A DNA stretch of 64,000 bases from assembly GCF_902362185.1 (NCBI RefSeq), contig NC_044497.1, positions 32,228,001 through 32,292,000 on the forward strand. Reading direction: 5' to 3'. Shown in pieces: positions 1 through 13,354 of the stretch (within the stretch, counting starts at the first letter, position 1; the number at the start of each line of letters is the position of its first letter). The notes beneath the pieces are model-generated. The model was not told the DNA's origin, made no database searches, and saw only the letters and a program-made list of their open reading frames with translations. The stretch is from Chanos chanos. Lineage: Eukaryota > Chordata > Actinopteri > Gonorynchiformes > Chanidae. A program made the position numbers and the translations under genes.

Positions 1-297
1 TTTTTCTCATTCCTTTCCGGTAGTCTGGGAGACGCTTCTAATTTCCGGGAAACTTGGATATTTCCAGAGACTTGGAATGTCTGCAATAGTTATTTCCAAA
101 TTCTGTAGCCCAGTAAAGTCTGAATGTCTTTCCTGAGAAAGGGTCACAACATTTCAAACACCTTTGCAGTCACTCCTAGCTGAGGACATAAAACAGAACT
201 TCAGAATAATTAACATGTATGTATGACATTAACTTTATAATTGGAAGAGAAAGATGGATCAGGACTAATAAAACTGATTTAACCAGACTGGTCTTAC

Positions 298-2737
298 CAC
301 CATGTCCTTTATGACTGAAGCACTCCAGCCTTCATAATCTACAGGCACATGAGACCCCTCTCCATATGGACAATCAAAACAGCGCTGGACGTCGTACCCG
401 TGATTGAGAAGCATTCGTAGCATCACCTCATCCTTAAGAGCGTATTGCAGAGCTGAGGGGAAGTGTGTTGTGTTGACACGTGAGTAGTAATTGACATTTG
501 CACCATAGCGCAGTAGTGTATTAATGAGTTCATAGTTCCCGAGCCGCAGCGCCACCTGCAGGCAGTTGACGGGATCCTGGTTGGGCATAGCACCGGCCTC
601 TAGCAGAAGCCGTGCCGACTGAACGTCATTGTTTGACACAGCAAAATACAGCGCTGATCGGCGTTCGTCGTCATAGTTACGTCGCACCTTTGGATGCAGC
701 ATGAAGTTTGGATCATAGCCAGCACTCAAAAGCAGCTCCAGGCATTGAGAGTGTCCACCTGCTGCAGCTGAGTGTAAAGGGCTCATGCCACTCTCTTTCA
801 CTGCCTCCCTCTTTGTAACAGGGATTAGGTGCTCCAAAGCTCTGTGGGAAGAGAAAACAGAGAAGTTGATGGGAGGATTTCAGGTGCATGTTAACAAGGA
901 GCACAGAATTTGGCACTGCATTTTACTGAACCTTTTGGCCTCGCACCATGTGTGCACATGAGAACTGTGTATGAGAAAACACAGGTATGACACTCACAGC
1001 AGATGCCCACGGTATGCTGCACGGTGAATGGGCAAATGTCCTGTGTGCGTGGGTTGGTTGGGGTCAGCTCCATATTCCAGGAGCAGGGAGATGATGTCAG
1101 GGTTACCTGAGGCAGCTGCCTCAAACAGGATAGAGGCAGAGTCAGTTGACTTAGACAGAGAGATCACACTGGCTCCTGAAAAAGAGACATGAGCACAAAA
1201 CATATACAGTTGTTTGATTTTAGTCATCTGTTTCAAATGTTTTGGTTTCTCTTGTTATGATTAAGTCAAACCTATGACAACACTTATTTAGCACAAAGCA
1301 TAATATTCTCACCAAATATATTTATATTGGAAAAAACCGCTCACCTTTCTGGAGAAGGATCTCCACAATATTTAAGTGCCCAGCCTGTGCAGCCAGTCCC
1401 AAAGGGGTACGTTCACTAGCATCTTTAGCATTTGGGTCAGCACCAGACTGGAGGAGTAAGTACACAAAGTTTTCTAAGCCTAATAAAGAGGCTTCATGGA
1501 GAGCAGTTCTCTGAAGACCTCCTCTTTGGTCCACTTTAGCACTGAAGCGAAGCAGAAGTGATGCCAAATCATATTGGTCATTCTTTATAGCTGTGTTGAG
1601 AGAAAAAATAGGTAATGTGATGTAGGACAGAAAAATACATAGGTAAAATATTTTCTAACAGGGACATCGCGAAAGGTTTTTAGTGTGTCACAATTGTCTA
1701 AAACAGGAGTATCTTAATTCTGATGCACTGTACTGTTTGTATGCCTAATTTGGTAATGTTTGACCTGAGTCAAGTTAGACTCACAGCCTAAGACGACACA
1801 ATTTTTCCTCATATTATTCTATGGTTTGGATATGGAACAGGTTATTTCCACTCAGTTAATGAGGAACATGTTATTTCCATTCAGTTTTCTGTGTCTACTT
1901 TCTTCTGCTTCCCCAATTTCAGCTGTTCTGGTGTTGGGAAGATTAATGTCCTTGCACACCTGCAACTAATGGAGAATCCTCGTCTTCATTTTGGCAGTTA
2001 GGGCTGCAGCCATTCTGAAGCAGGAATGTAGCATTCTCTCTGAGACCGCTGACAACAGCCAGAAAGAGAGGGGTCTCTCCCCTAGCGGTGCAACACTGCC
2101 CCGCCCCCTGGAAAGAGGCTGAACACAGTATGGGCTTTTTAAAGCAAATTTTAAAGGACATGTCCTTCAAAAATTCAGAGACTGTTTCTTGTATTAGAAA
2201 AAATTATGTAAGACGCAGCAGTATCATTGCTGGACCTGAGAAAGTGATCTCCAGTATGCTTCTCTTTTCCTGAACTGCTGCTTCATGCAGAGGGATCCAG
2301 CCCCTGCTGTCAGGTTGGGAAAAGGCTTCTCGATTCCAGACTAGCCTTTTAAGGGCTTCTTCATCACCTGGGTTTTCCAAATGGACAAAAAGAATTTCAA
2401 GATTTACAAGGGGCTTTTGCTGACAGAGAGAGATTCTGGCTGAAACGGGGTCTCATGCTCTATCTACAACTCACCTCTCTGAATGGCAATAAAAATTTCC
2501 TCATTGTCAAAGTTATCCAGAGGGGCACTGAGGGAAACAACATTAGAGAACACTTCAGTGTCTGTCTATCCACAGTAATCAAAACACAAGGTGAAGGATT
2601 AGTGGTGCACAGTTGTAACCATACCTGGCGACTGGGCCACTGTGCTTGGCATACGCCAACAGACTCTCTTCAATCATGTACTGAGTGGCCTCATCTTCAT
2701 CCCAGTCATCCTCTGAACCATCAAAGTCTGCCTCCAT
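298..2737 (-). CDS. asb14: Ankyrin repeat and SOCS box protein 14 (3' end outside window)
   Basis: ASB proteins are substrate receptors of Cullin5-ElonginB/C ubiquitin ligases: ankyrin repeats bind the target and a C-terminal SOCS box binds Elongin. Seven coding exons can be joined in phase on the minus strand: 2625-2737, 2475-2527, 2236-2439, 1960-2118, 1345-1590, 998-1175 and 298-841, giving 499 codons. The start is the ATG at 2737, which opens an acidic N-terminus ([15 protein letters not shown]) as in human ASB14. Ankyrin signatures run through the rest, for example [35 protein letters not shown] and [11 protein letters not shown]. The last exon includes [19 protein letters not shown], close to human ASB14 MLRMLLNYGYDTERCFDCP. 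Human ASB14 has about 587 residues; the missing part is the SOCS box, and nothing resembling it reads on the minus strand in 1-297, so it must lie further left. The joins at 2236 and 2118 were picked because they restore the family's SAS...GETPLFLAV segment. Family assignment is firm; teleost a/b copy is not decided. Confidence 0.93.
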
Positions 2738-4939
2738 GTGCCTAGGTATCCTCTGTGGCAGTACATTTTTCACTATTTATATATTGCTGTCTCAACAAGA
2801 AGACATAGCTGGAGGATATAATTGTGAAACCTCTGATATGTATATGATAGAAAAACAAATCTTATTATTGTAATTTCACTGACAGAAAAACTAGTTAAGA
2901 CATTGCACATGAAGCATCGGTGCAGTATTTCAGTGGCCTACAATCAATTTTCCCCACTAACTGAAAATAGCTTTTCAGTTTTCCTTCAATGCATTAGTGC
3001 TGACATGAAGGACTGGGGAGTTTGCATTGCAATTTTAACATTGGTTTCAATGGATGAAAAAGATGCATGTAAACAGTATATGTTATGATGGGACTGAGTA
3101 CATATTGCATTACAGAGAGCACTAAGAGTAACTCACTTAACTTATAAAACATGACAGGACATGCACAGTGATTGCATGGAAAAGGTATAGTATCTCAATT
3201 AGTTATGCTAACACACTCACTACATAGTTTTGGAAAACAAGCATAAACCAACTATACAAATGAAAAACAGAGATTTTCGCCGCATTCGTTTTTAAAGGTT
3301 GCCTGGTTATAATTAGGATGCATTTCAGACGTCTGTTTTGTAAACACACAACACTCCATTCCATGCAGCATTCTATTTGGTTTTAGCACCGTCTCCAGAA
3401 AAAGGTATTTAAATGTGAGAAGTACAAAGGCAATCCTTTTATCTTTTTACCTGCAGTCAACAAGCAGTGGAGAAACTTTTTTTGTGGCTTTTGCAAGTTC
3501 ACTGGTTTATTAGTCTCTTAAAACACCCATAACTATTTATATCTTTCCACAGCTATAAATACGTGATCACGGGACTGTCCTGACCAACCACCACCTGGCT
3601 TTAACCCTCTGCTAAGCAACCTGACCCAACCACCCAGCTGCCATACAACAGCACAGAAAAACACTTCAGCCTGAAAACAAGATGCAGTGAGCACTCATGT
3701 CAGCACTGACCCTGTTATTAATGTACACACACTCTTTTAATCAAAGGTTCAAAAATTAAACTTTTACTGTTCTTTATTCTGAAATTTTGGAGGAGCACTT
3801 CAGCATTCAACTTTTACATTTCTGTACAGATTCTTGAAAGCACTCTCAATTCACAGTACATTTGAGAGGTTTTCTGCCACTTCAAAAGATTCGTCCCAAG
3901 ATAGTATCAAAACACTCAGGACAGGAATCAGATGCCATCTGAAGTGAGCTGAAAGATGGTACTCATAGACCAGTCATTAGTGCATCTCACTGATAAAGAA
4001 AGGTTCACAAGGTCTACAGCCACAATATCAAGTACATAAGACCCATAAATAGTTCTATATTCGCTGTTGAATAGTTCTATACGCTCTGTTAAGACACAGT
4101 TTTGTTTAGGGATGCTGATTGGTCAGTCCCACGCTGTATTCGGGATATAGCATGGCTAATGTTTCCGCTGAGCACTAACTATTTCAAAAATGGTGAAAGC
4201 TTTTAGTATCAATAACACTGCCCAATGTATTCTTTCCCTTATGCAAAATCTAAACTGATTAAAAATGGTAATGAGGACATTCAAATTTTGCACTGCTGAA
4301 ACAGCCGCTCACGTCGATATAAATGTGTGGTAGCTTCTCACGTGTGACGAGAAAACAGCGCTATTGGATAGGACGTGACAGGTCACTTGGGACACTATCA
4401 TGATACCTCAATGTGCATTTCACCACAGTGTGCCAAAACGGTAGTTAAAGCATAGCTAGACTATATAACATTAATTAATTAATTAATTAATTAATTAATT
4501 AATGTTACCTGTTAATTAACCTTCATAAAGACTGTAGTCCATCAAGTTGATCTTAATTTTGCTAAAAACAAAACACTTGAACTTGAAATCATAAGCAGCT
4601 TGTCTTGCTTATGCAAAAAAAATCAACCTAAGAAAATGCCGGAGGAAAAACAATTAAGTACAACACATTTGTCAAACACCCTCAATTCATACAAATTTTT
4701 TTATCTAGTGTATGTCTGTGATTTTGGCCCAAAATATGTCTTATAAGGGGCCTGCGTAAGACGGCAAGGATTTGTTGATATCAGAAACATTAAACATAAT
4801 AGATTACTGAGTCTCTGTAAGAAAATCTCCTATGACAGTAGCAAAGGGAAAAGGCACTGCTCAGTTCAATGTTAATTACTAATTATGGCCATTCAATGTA
4901 CATGTCATGAATATCTTGTCATTGTGTTACATTTTTTCA
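2738..4939. other. Upstream region of asb14, no gene recognised
   Basis: No convincing exon is seen on either strand. On the minus strand the stretch near 3760-3790 contains an AATAAA signal (TTTATT at 3769-3774 on plus), but no coding sequence lies upstream of it. Around 4110-4370 there are CCAAT-type (GATTGGTCAG, GCTATTGGAT) and CACGTG motifs that could be promoter elements for the candidate gene at 4940. A tetranucleotide (TTAA)n run lies at 4471-4503. Promoter assignment is inference only. Confidence 0.4.
4471..4503. repeat. (TTAA)n microsatellite
   Basis: About eight perfect tandem copies of the self-complementary tetramer TTAA. Confidence 0.9.
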
Positions 4940-5934
4940 GCATGAAATAACAGCTGAGATCAACCAGCAAGAAAGCCTGGAGAATGAGGGCGCACCAGTC
5001 ACCCGGGGAGCAGGCAACTAGATGTCTAAAATCTCAGGTGGCTGAAGATGTGGATGACATTTTGTGCAACGCAGAGAAACTGTTGCAGGAAACTACAGGC
5101 ACATCTGCAGAGGTGGTTCTGGGCCATCCAGAGGATCCAAAGACTGAGGAGACATGTGGGTCCTGCTCTGCATCAAAGGCAGATGAGGTCGATCCAGCAG
5201 ACATACCTGGTGCAATCCCAGGAACCACAGTCTCCTCAGAAGGGTCTGTTGAAAAGTGTGTTGTCAGGGACACAGTTATAGACATGGATGGAGTGGCCTT
5301 CCTCTCACAAGCTGTTATGCATAGTGGACAAGACCATGGAGGAACTGGTCTTATTGGGCTTGGCAGAGCTTTTTTCCACTTTAGAGGAGCAAGCAACAGA
5401 TGCCAGAAGGTGCTCATCATGCCCTGAAGGTAGAGCATTGCTCTGGAGACCCAAGTGGACATGACTGAGACTTACTCCACAAAATGAAGAGAAAAAGAAG
5501 AACCATTGGGAAAGATTCAGGCTCTGTTTCCCCAAAATCAAAGTCTGCAAAAAGGTAAGAAATAGTTCTTCTATTCAGCTGAATATATATTCTGAATCTG
5601 TAATGTCTACAGAGAGAGAGAGACAGACTGTCAAACACAATCAAGAGTGAATCTCCTGAGCCTTTTGTACATAATAGTTTGAGTTTAGTTTTAATTTTAC
5701 TTTTTGTTTCATCGCAGTCTTTTTCTAAAGGTTTACAATCTCTGTCTAGGAGGGCAAAGAGTAGTACTCGTGTGATATTTTTCTGATGTATTGTTAAAGC
5801 ATTCCTTGCCACATTTTGTTAATATCAAAGCTCTCTTCTGTCTATTAACAGAAATCAGCAGATGTTGGGGCTTTGAACAACAAAGCTGTAAGCTCAGGGA
5901 AGACTCGCAAGCCATCCCTATTAAAAAGGATGTT
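4940..5934 (+). other. Unrecognised candidate gene or gene remnant, two exon-like blocks
   Basis: I do not recognise this sequence. A good acceptor (TTTTTTCAG) ends at 4939. It is followed by an open stretch of 147 codons from an ATG at 4984, acidic and Ser/Thr-rich, with segments such as VAEDVDDILCNAEKLLQE. That frame stops at 5427. A second, Lys/Arg/Ser-rich frame begins at an ATG at 5484 (MKRKRRTIGKDSG). It reaches a consensus donor (AAAAAG/GTAAGA) at 5556 and continues in phase from an acceptor at 5851 through a basic segment (SGKTRKPSLLKRML) to a stop near 5934. The two frames are offset, with a stop between them, so this is either a gene with an intron I have not found or a decayed gene. 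Splice-like signals and biased composition argue against chance. A nuclear protein would fit the basic tail, but no function is claimed. Confidence 0.3.
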
Positions 5935-6114
5935 GGCTGCTATCATGAGAAGTTCTTGAGAATCCTCAGTAAAGCACCTTGACTTTCTCCCAAATCTCCC
6001 CCCACTCCTACCATCATAAATCTTAACAAACTGCATCGGGTATTTCATATGTTCCTTTAAGATTACACGACATCTTAAGATAACCATGCATTTTCACATG
6101 AACATATTAAACAT

Positions 6115-6374
6115 GGGGTGCACGGTAGTGCAGTGGGCTGTTGCGCTGTTGCCTCACAGCAAGAGGGCCTAGGTTCGATTCGGTGGCCAGGGTCCTTTCT
6201 GTGTGGAGTTTGCATGTTGTCCCCGTGTGTGCGTGGGTTCCCTCTGGGAGCTCTGGTTTCCTCCCACAGTCTAAAGACATGCAGGTCAGGCAAATTGGAG
6301 ATAATAAATTGCCCCTAGGTGTGAATGTGTTGGACTGGCGACCTGTAGAATAAGTGGCTAAGAGAATGAATGAC
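6115..6374 (+). mobile_element. SINE-like interspersed repeat with tRNA-type B box
   Basis: The block opens with GGTGCACGGTAGTGCAGTGG and contains GGTTCGATTC, a good RNA polymerase III B-box. It has the GTGTGGAGTTTGCATGTTGT and TTTCCTCCCACAGTCTAAAG segments of a very common fish interspersed repeat, and ends in a GAATGAATGA simple tail. The usual stretch between GGCGACCTGT and the tail is largely missing, so this copy looks internally deleted. The superfamily name is uncertain because the repeat was recognised from memory of fish genomes. Confidence 0.6.
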
Positions 6375-7748
6375 TATTAAATGTATGTGCTTGGTGTATA
6401 TATATGCATGCCTATGCGTTCCTCATATTTTCTCATGTGAAGTGATTTCTTTAGTCAGAATCCACTTAAAGGGCACACACATTGGAAGGAAAAGATGAGA
6501 AACGGGCAAAAGGCCAGTGAGTGTATAATTTAGGAAAGAATACATATTACATTAAAATTACTTCCCCCACAATAGTCTCTGTAAACTCAGCCATAAATGA
6601 GCTATGGCATCTTATGGGAATACAAAGGACCGGATGTACTGCTTTGTACGGTGAAAAGGGGCAGAGTTGCTGACTTTTTAACAGAAAAACATTACACTGA
6701 ACAGTAATATGAAGCGTCCATTAAGACAATGCATGTCCTGACACAGAATAAAATAAAATTTGGCCTGGTAAAACTACAGACTGATAACGACATTTTAAGA
6801 CTCTGCAAGTTGTTGTGGGGATCAACTGCCTGTATGACCTACCTGTGTAACCCATTGGAATCAAGTGTGGTACGAATATTTTGTTTACAATGTTATTTTG
6901 AAACATAGTTCATCAATTTTTAATGTGATTAATTTCTTTTCTTTTAATTTCTTTTATGGTGTCTCTGAGATTAATTTATGCAATACTATTAATGACAATT
7001 CGTGACCGTTAATTCCCCTCGAATGGCAACGCAGGGAAGCACTCGCAACTAGATTAGGAGTAAAACGGTCAATTCATTACACGGAGAAGAGAAATTGGAC
7101 AAATTACAGATTAAAGAATAATTAATTCACATTTTGATATTTGCGGTATTCTGGAACAGGTTTGAAACGATTTGGTGGCGCCATTCATGTTTTATTTTTG
7201 GAGTTACTCAAATTTCATTGAGTTGGGTTAATTAACCTTCATGAAGCCAGTTCATCCAGGCTATGTTTTGCTGCGTTATTAGCTTTTGATTCAACCAGTG
7301 ATGTATATAGACTTAATTATTACGTTTTTCATCGATGTTGGATTATCGTTAGTCATATGATGATCATAATTTTATGTTTATGTCGTTATGCGAGTGAACT
7401 TTACTTTTGATAGAAGATAAGCTAATTGGACTTGCTGACGACACTGAATGCTGTTGCTAACCGTGGAAGTCACGAGCTTCTTGGGTTATTCGCAATACGT
7501 AGCTGTAGTAGTAATTGATATTCCCGGTTATTTTATCATTATCATACTTGTTTTTACACCATACAAATATACATTTCAAAATGTTCATTTAGAATACCTT
7601 TCACCAAAGCTTTAACATGTGAGAAGATAAACATTGATGTCGTTCACCGGAAATCAACTCTTATGTATTACTAACTTTCCTAAAGTTTGATTATTTTAAG
7701 TGGTAGATGTACCTCTGTTGTGAATAGACTAGGGTTTTTTTGTTGTTG

Positions 7749-7794
<46 letters not shown>

Positions 7795-10700
7795 TTGGAT
7801 TCTCTGATTCTCTGGCGAGCTACCCAGACTAAAAAAGAAAATTGCTTGAAGAGAAGGAAAAATTCAGTCACCAGCTGAGCTTTGGACTGTGTGTTGTGTG
7901 GTATGACTGTGTGGTCCACAGGACAGGCGCACACACAAACACACACACACACTCAAACTGAAACTTTGTGAGGGTGCACCCAGGTCAGTTGTCTATTGAT
8001 AACTGAAACTGAAATTGGGTTTGAACACTCTGATTGTGATATGATACTCTGTTTGTTCTGTAATGTTATATTTGTTTTGGTGGAATAGTACTGTAATTAC
8101 TGTCAGTATGTCGCTATTTCATTTGCTTATTTGATTTATTTTACAACCAAATTTCTCAGTAATATTATTTAGCTAATTAAACAAAACAGCCCTTTCATTT
8201 CAAAACACTGGTGTCCGTGCTGTTCCTTCCATTGGGCCTAGACTCCTTGTGGGTTACACCTACATTAATCAGTTCTCTGAGGAATAGGTTTGGAAAAGGC
8301 CTCCTCACCTTTAAGTTCTAAATGGATGTAAGTGGAAGACATTGGTGATAAGTGTGCTGCCAGGTTTAGATTAAAGTAGACTTTATTAACGATAAATTAA
8401 CAACTCTCTTGTGCCAGAACATTTGAGTTGGTTGGCCTGTTTAAAAATCAAACTTCCCCTAGCCTCATGGGTATTGTTTTACTGCACTGTAACTTGTTAT
8501 GTAGACCCTGGCCAATGTCACAGAAAATTAACATTAAAGTGTCTCATCATGTGGCAAAGCAAAGCATGACTCACAGTCCTTATAAGTCCAGGAAGTACAC
8601 AGACAGAAATGAAATTTCAGACATTTAGAGAGCCTAAAGTAATGTGATTGTTAAAAATGTGAAAACTGTAAAAAAAAAAAAAAGATTAAAAATGTGTTTA
8701 AATGTAATAAAAAAGTAATACAATTGTAATGTAAAATCATTGTTAAAAAGAATTTTTAAATAATCATCAAAGAAATGCAGAATGATCTTTGTACAGTTAC
8801 ATCACAGTATTACCTTACAGTATATATTATATACTGTATTATATTACAGTGTTGCAGTATATTTACAGTACTGAAGTCAATGAAAACTAATTTTAAAATA
8901 AATAAATAAATAAAAACGAATTTGAAAATGTGTAGAATTAAAATGTAATCAGTAAAATACATTATATTTTGAGTGAGTGCCTTTGTAGGGCAGAAGTCCT
9001 TGGTAGAGGGCTCATAGGTTACCTCATTGCAGGGCGAACATGTCTGTTCTTTTGTGAGGGCTTGTAGTACAAGCTGCCTCAACCCTGCTGCTACTGTCTC
9101 TTCACTGCTACATCAAAAGCAGAGGCAGTTGGGGAACGAAGACCACCTTTCTTGTAGTGGTGCTCAGGTTCCTCTCAGTCCGATCATAAAGAAGGCAAAA
9201 TGAGATAATGACGAAAGATTTTTCAGACATACTGAGAGCACTGCTTAGGGGATACTGATATAGTTATCTGTGTCGCAGGTCATGTTCATGTGCACATGAT
9301 TTTCTAGCCATTTTTGTTTTTTAAAAAGGTTTCACTGCCTCCAGGCTAAGACTTTGCAGAAATTCTGTCATCCAGGGGTATTCCTATAGACTGACTGCTC
9401 TGTGGACTCCAGAAAATATTTGATTTTTTGCGCTGCTTAATCTCACTGTACAAAGTAAAGACCTTTATATACTGAACATTACATGCAACCTAGCATGTAG
9501 CCACATGAGGGTTTGTGAACTCCCTAAACAACCAGTTTCTTATATCCAACTCACACTGAAGCCAACAGAGCAAAGTGATGACGTTTCTGAGATCTGACTT
9601 CTGATATTCTGATTGTAAGCTTCTTTACTGTTTGACACCTACACTAGAAAATCATATTTAAGACAACTGTTGTGCTAAAATCATTTTAAACTTTGATAGG
9701 CTGATTTGTATGATAAATTATAGTGCATGTTAGGGGTCTTGCATGTTCATTATAAAACTGTCAAGAAAAATTACAGTGACCAAGACATAAGTTTCCTCTG
9801 TTTTGATATTCACAGATGCAGACTAACATGCTACAACAAATCCAAGATTTCCTGCATTCTAATATTGTGGCCACTTTCAGGACAACAATAAATCAATTAT
9901 GTGGTTCAAACTCTAACAAATAGTGTTAAGATACGAAGAGCACTGTTGTGCTGGATGTAACCTTAAAGTGTACCCAAACAATGGTAGTTTCTCTATGTAT
10001 CTGATAAGGAGAATAGGAATAAAACTTACATGGTTGTAGAGCATATGTGAGAATATGCCTGCCATAGCTTTGTCACTGAATGTGTTCATACTGTAGATGT
10101 TGTGATGAAGCTGAAATCAAGGGATGATGACATTCCTCCCAACAACTGTGGGACCTGTTTTTGAGATCAGTTACAAGCCCACCAAAGTGATCTTGGATGT
10201 GTTTGAAGATCAGTGTCCCAGGAACCTACAGAAAGTATGTTTTTGGTCTAGCACTGCAGTAAAAATCCTGAGTGAGACAGTCAAGGACTCAGTATTTACT
10301 GAGCAAGTTGAATCTAGTCTAATGTGTTCCAAAAGAAATGTGCTGTTAAGTAGGTCTCAAGGACTTAGATTAAGAAGCGCTATTCTAAACCAAAGTTTAC
10401 CTGTGTCTGTGGTCACAGTGCTGGTTCAGCCGGAGGCTGTGCACCAGGCACCTCTGGCTGCAGATTAAAAGTGTTCATATGTTTCTCACTTTAGGAGAGA
10501 TGATACATGTCCATATTGCATAGTGAATGCATGGGTCCGTCTTGTAGGTGTACTGTACTGCAAAAAATTGAAAAGACAAAAATATCCTGTACTGTAATGG
10601 TCTTGTTCCCCAGTGTAACATTCCTTAATGAGTCTTTACAGTGTGTTCAGTAGCCTTTTCCTTCAAGTTATATTTAGAACAAAACCATGTGACAGGAGAA

Positions 10701-13060
10701 AAACTGTCCATTTACACTTCAAATTTAATGTCATTCATGTGTAGTTAATGCCCCATGGGAAGTTTTTTTTCAACCCATAATTCATAATTTTCAAACCACG
10801 CATTGGGGACTTTCTTTTTTTTTTTTACATGCATCCTCTGCCTCATTTGTGACAAGGAATCTGGCATGAAGAGCTATCTACACACTGCAAAACACTCTAA
10901 GGGGTTGAAATGTTGAGGAAATGGGTATGCTGGTATGTAGCAAGAATGCTGTTGTTAAATGAGACCTCAGTATCCAGAAAACTGACCTTAGAAAGGTCAT
11001 AATGATGTTAGAGCGCAATGGATTTTCCACTGCTGTTTGCATATGTTCGACATTAATCACTCTCTATGTGTACGACATCAAACAGCCTTGCGAAAAACAG
11101 AACCTTTTTCCCAAGGCTGACTGCAGCGGATTGGAGGGGATCTAGAGATAAGGTTTTTCTAAGGGAGTTGTAGAACAAGTCTAGTTTCTGTTTTCATGTT
11201 TTCTAGTGTCTTCTTGCTGGTGAGAGTGTATGACCTTGAGGAAACATGTCTTCATAATAACCTGTTCTCTCACACACTATGGCCACTTTGTTCTTCAGAA
11301 TATACCAGTCTGCAGCCCCTGCGTGCTTTCATGCATCAGGTTATTTAGAGCTTTTTCAAAATCATTCTGAATTATTCTAGTTTTTACTTATAAAGAGATT
11401 AGTGAATATGGAATGTATTATTTTAAATCCATTACATACCTGTGGTTTAAGAGATCATCCAGTAGTAACTGACAAAAAGTTTGTAACAAATATCCAAATA
11501 AGTCTCATAAGTGAGTACAAGATGTGCATGCTTTCTTTGATCCTCTTATGATCTCTGAAATCTGTCACGTCAAGGATGCCACAAATATTTGCAACTTTTG
11601 AGAAAAAGAAACAGTTTTCTCCCCTCAAACTTGTTCTTTCATTTCCTCAACCTTCTTCAGTTTTAAGATTTTTGTTTCAGTAACTAACAGCAATGTTCTA
11701 CTCATGTGAGATTCAAGACGTATGGTGTCATTGTCGGACTCTTAACTCATTTATGAGCTGATGAAGGTCTCAGTTCGCCAGAATCTGCTTCTTTCATGTC
11801 TACTTTTCAGAGTACTATGTTTACTTAGGGACACAGAATGTATCAAAATGAGACAACACAAAATTTGGACAACACCAAACTATCAGCAGAGCACAGTGAC
11901 TAATACAAGTCTCACCTTAAAACAGAACATAACAGTGAAGTGGAAGTTGTTAAATGAATGTAAAAAGTAACCTCTTTCAGTTTGAGGTTATATACTAAAG
12001 CATGCAAGGATATGCCTGACAGATAAAACACTAGCCTAAAAAGTCTTGGAATATTTATTACTGATCCAAATGAAGATCTGACACACACATTTCCAAAGCT
12101 GGTGGATTTACCTTTGTGCTTGTTCTTATGCTTCTAGAATAGTTCTCTCTGACCTCCTTACAGAGTTCTTCCAGCAGCTTCTGCTGCTAAGGCCTTTAGT
12201 GAGGCTGTCGAGGCTCAAGTGTCAACATGGAATCCAGTCACTGCTGTTGGAAGGACCCAGGGGGCCTAAACTCCACAAACCATTTCAGACACATGTAATT
12301 CACCTGCAAGGAATAGGCTAGGGAGGAGATTGGACAAATATATTTGTCCAAACAACTTTCTAACCCTCATCATTTTAAGCAAACAGTGAAAAAACATTAT
12401 TACTATAAAGAGTTATCTAAATAACTGGTGTGCTGATTCAAAACATCAAAAATGATTTATTGCTATCTACCAACCAGTGGAAAAATTGCAGTGGCAGTTA
12501 CATATTGGTTCTTTTTCTCATTACTCATTTGCACCACGAAATTTCAGTATCTCTTGGTAAAATGCTGCAAAGCATATTAATTATAAGCAACAGCAAAAGC
12601 CTGATATTAGTAAGCAATAAACTTTGTTGCCCTCCCAACATGAAAATGCAGATGGTTTTTAACAATAAGGCAAAAAAGGGCTGACCACTGCAATAGTGCT
12701 GAGATACATAAATTAAAGTAGATTGTGTAGAATTCACCATAGATCTGAGCTCAGTTTACTATCTTTATGTTCTGAATGCAAATGGAATTCATTTTTTTTT
12801 AACACTGAATGATTTCCAACCTCTCAAAAGTGATCAAGAGCAGTCAAGAAAAAATGTGTGATTTTGAAACCACTTTTCCCATGCTAATTTTAATGCATCT
12901 GTACCTATTTTGTGATTTATATTTGGATAATTCTTGAATGAATTTACTTTGTCAACAAAATACTGTCAAAGAACAATAAATTCAGCCTACATGCTTTAAA
13001 TGGAGCAGTGTTACTGAATGCCACCAGGGTTTTCAAAAGAAGCATTGTAACAGAATTTAG
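6375..13060. other. Gene-poor intergenic stretch
   Basis: No exon with convincing family similarity or paired splice sites is visible. Open frames here (for example 114 codons at 10124-10468) have ordinary composition and no recognisable motif. The stretch is AT-rich with a long (GT)n run at 7752-7793 and several poly-A/T tracts. Confidence 0.5.
7752..7793. repeat. (GT)n microsatellite
   Basis: About 21 uninterrupted GT dinucleotides. A second, complementary (CA)n run lies at about 7928-7952. Confidence 0.95.
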
Positions 13061-13074
13061 CCACCAGGGGGCAA
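13061..13074 (+). promoter_or_regulatory. CTCF-like motif (with a half-matching copy at 13021)
   Basis: CCACCAGGGGGCAA matches 13 of 14 positions of the vertebrate CTCF core CCASYAGRKGGCRS. A second CCACCAGGG lies 40 bp upstream at 13021-13029, within similar flanks. It sits between the asb14 side and atp6ap1l. Occupancy cannot be judged from sequence. Confidence 0.5.
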
Positions 13075-13242
13075 TAATACATTCTCTACTGCCTTTCTTT
13101 GTTCTTTTATCTACAGCTGAGTGTCGTGGATGAGATAGGGAGTTGTTCATAACTGCACAAGTTATCTTATTTGTATTTAATATACCTTTTGATTTAACAT
13201 ACAGCATTTTTTCTAAAAATGTCCTATGGCATATCTCATTCT

Positions 13243-13305
13243 GAGTATTATTATTGTTGTTGTTGTTGTTGTTGTTGCTATGGCTGATGTTCTTGTTGTT
13301 ATTGC

Positions 13306-13353
<48 letters not shown>

Positions 13354-13354
13354 G
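13243..13354. repeat. Compound (TTG)n / (ATT)n trinucleotide repeat
   Basis: A (TTG)n-like block is followed by an almost perfect (ATT)n block ending at about 13353. It generates artefactual poly-Asn, poly-Ile and poly-Val open frames on the two strands. Confidence 0.9.

Noticed and set aside
5034-5462. 142-codon minus frame opposite the candidate gene
   Set aside because: Antisense shadow without start context, splice signals or recognisable motif; the plus strand has better splice signals.
7966-8258. Possible solitary LTR: begins TGTGAGGG, ends GGGTTACA, with an ATTAAA signal inside
   Set aside because: No second copy, no matching flanking duplication and no retroviral coding sequence anywhere nearby; TG...CA ends of this spacing arise by chance.
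10124-10468. 114-codon plus frame
   Set aside because: No motif, no splice signals and no upstream promoter signs; length is compatible with chance.
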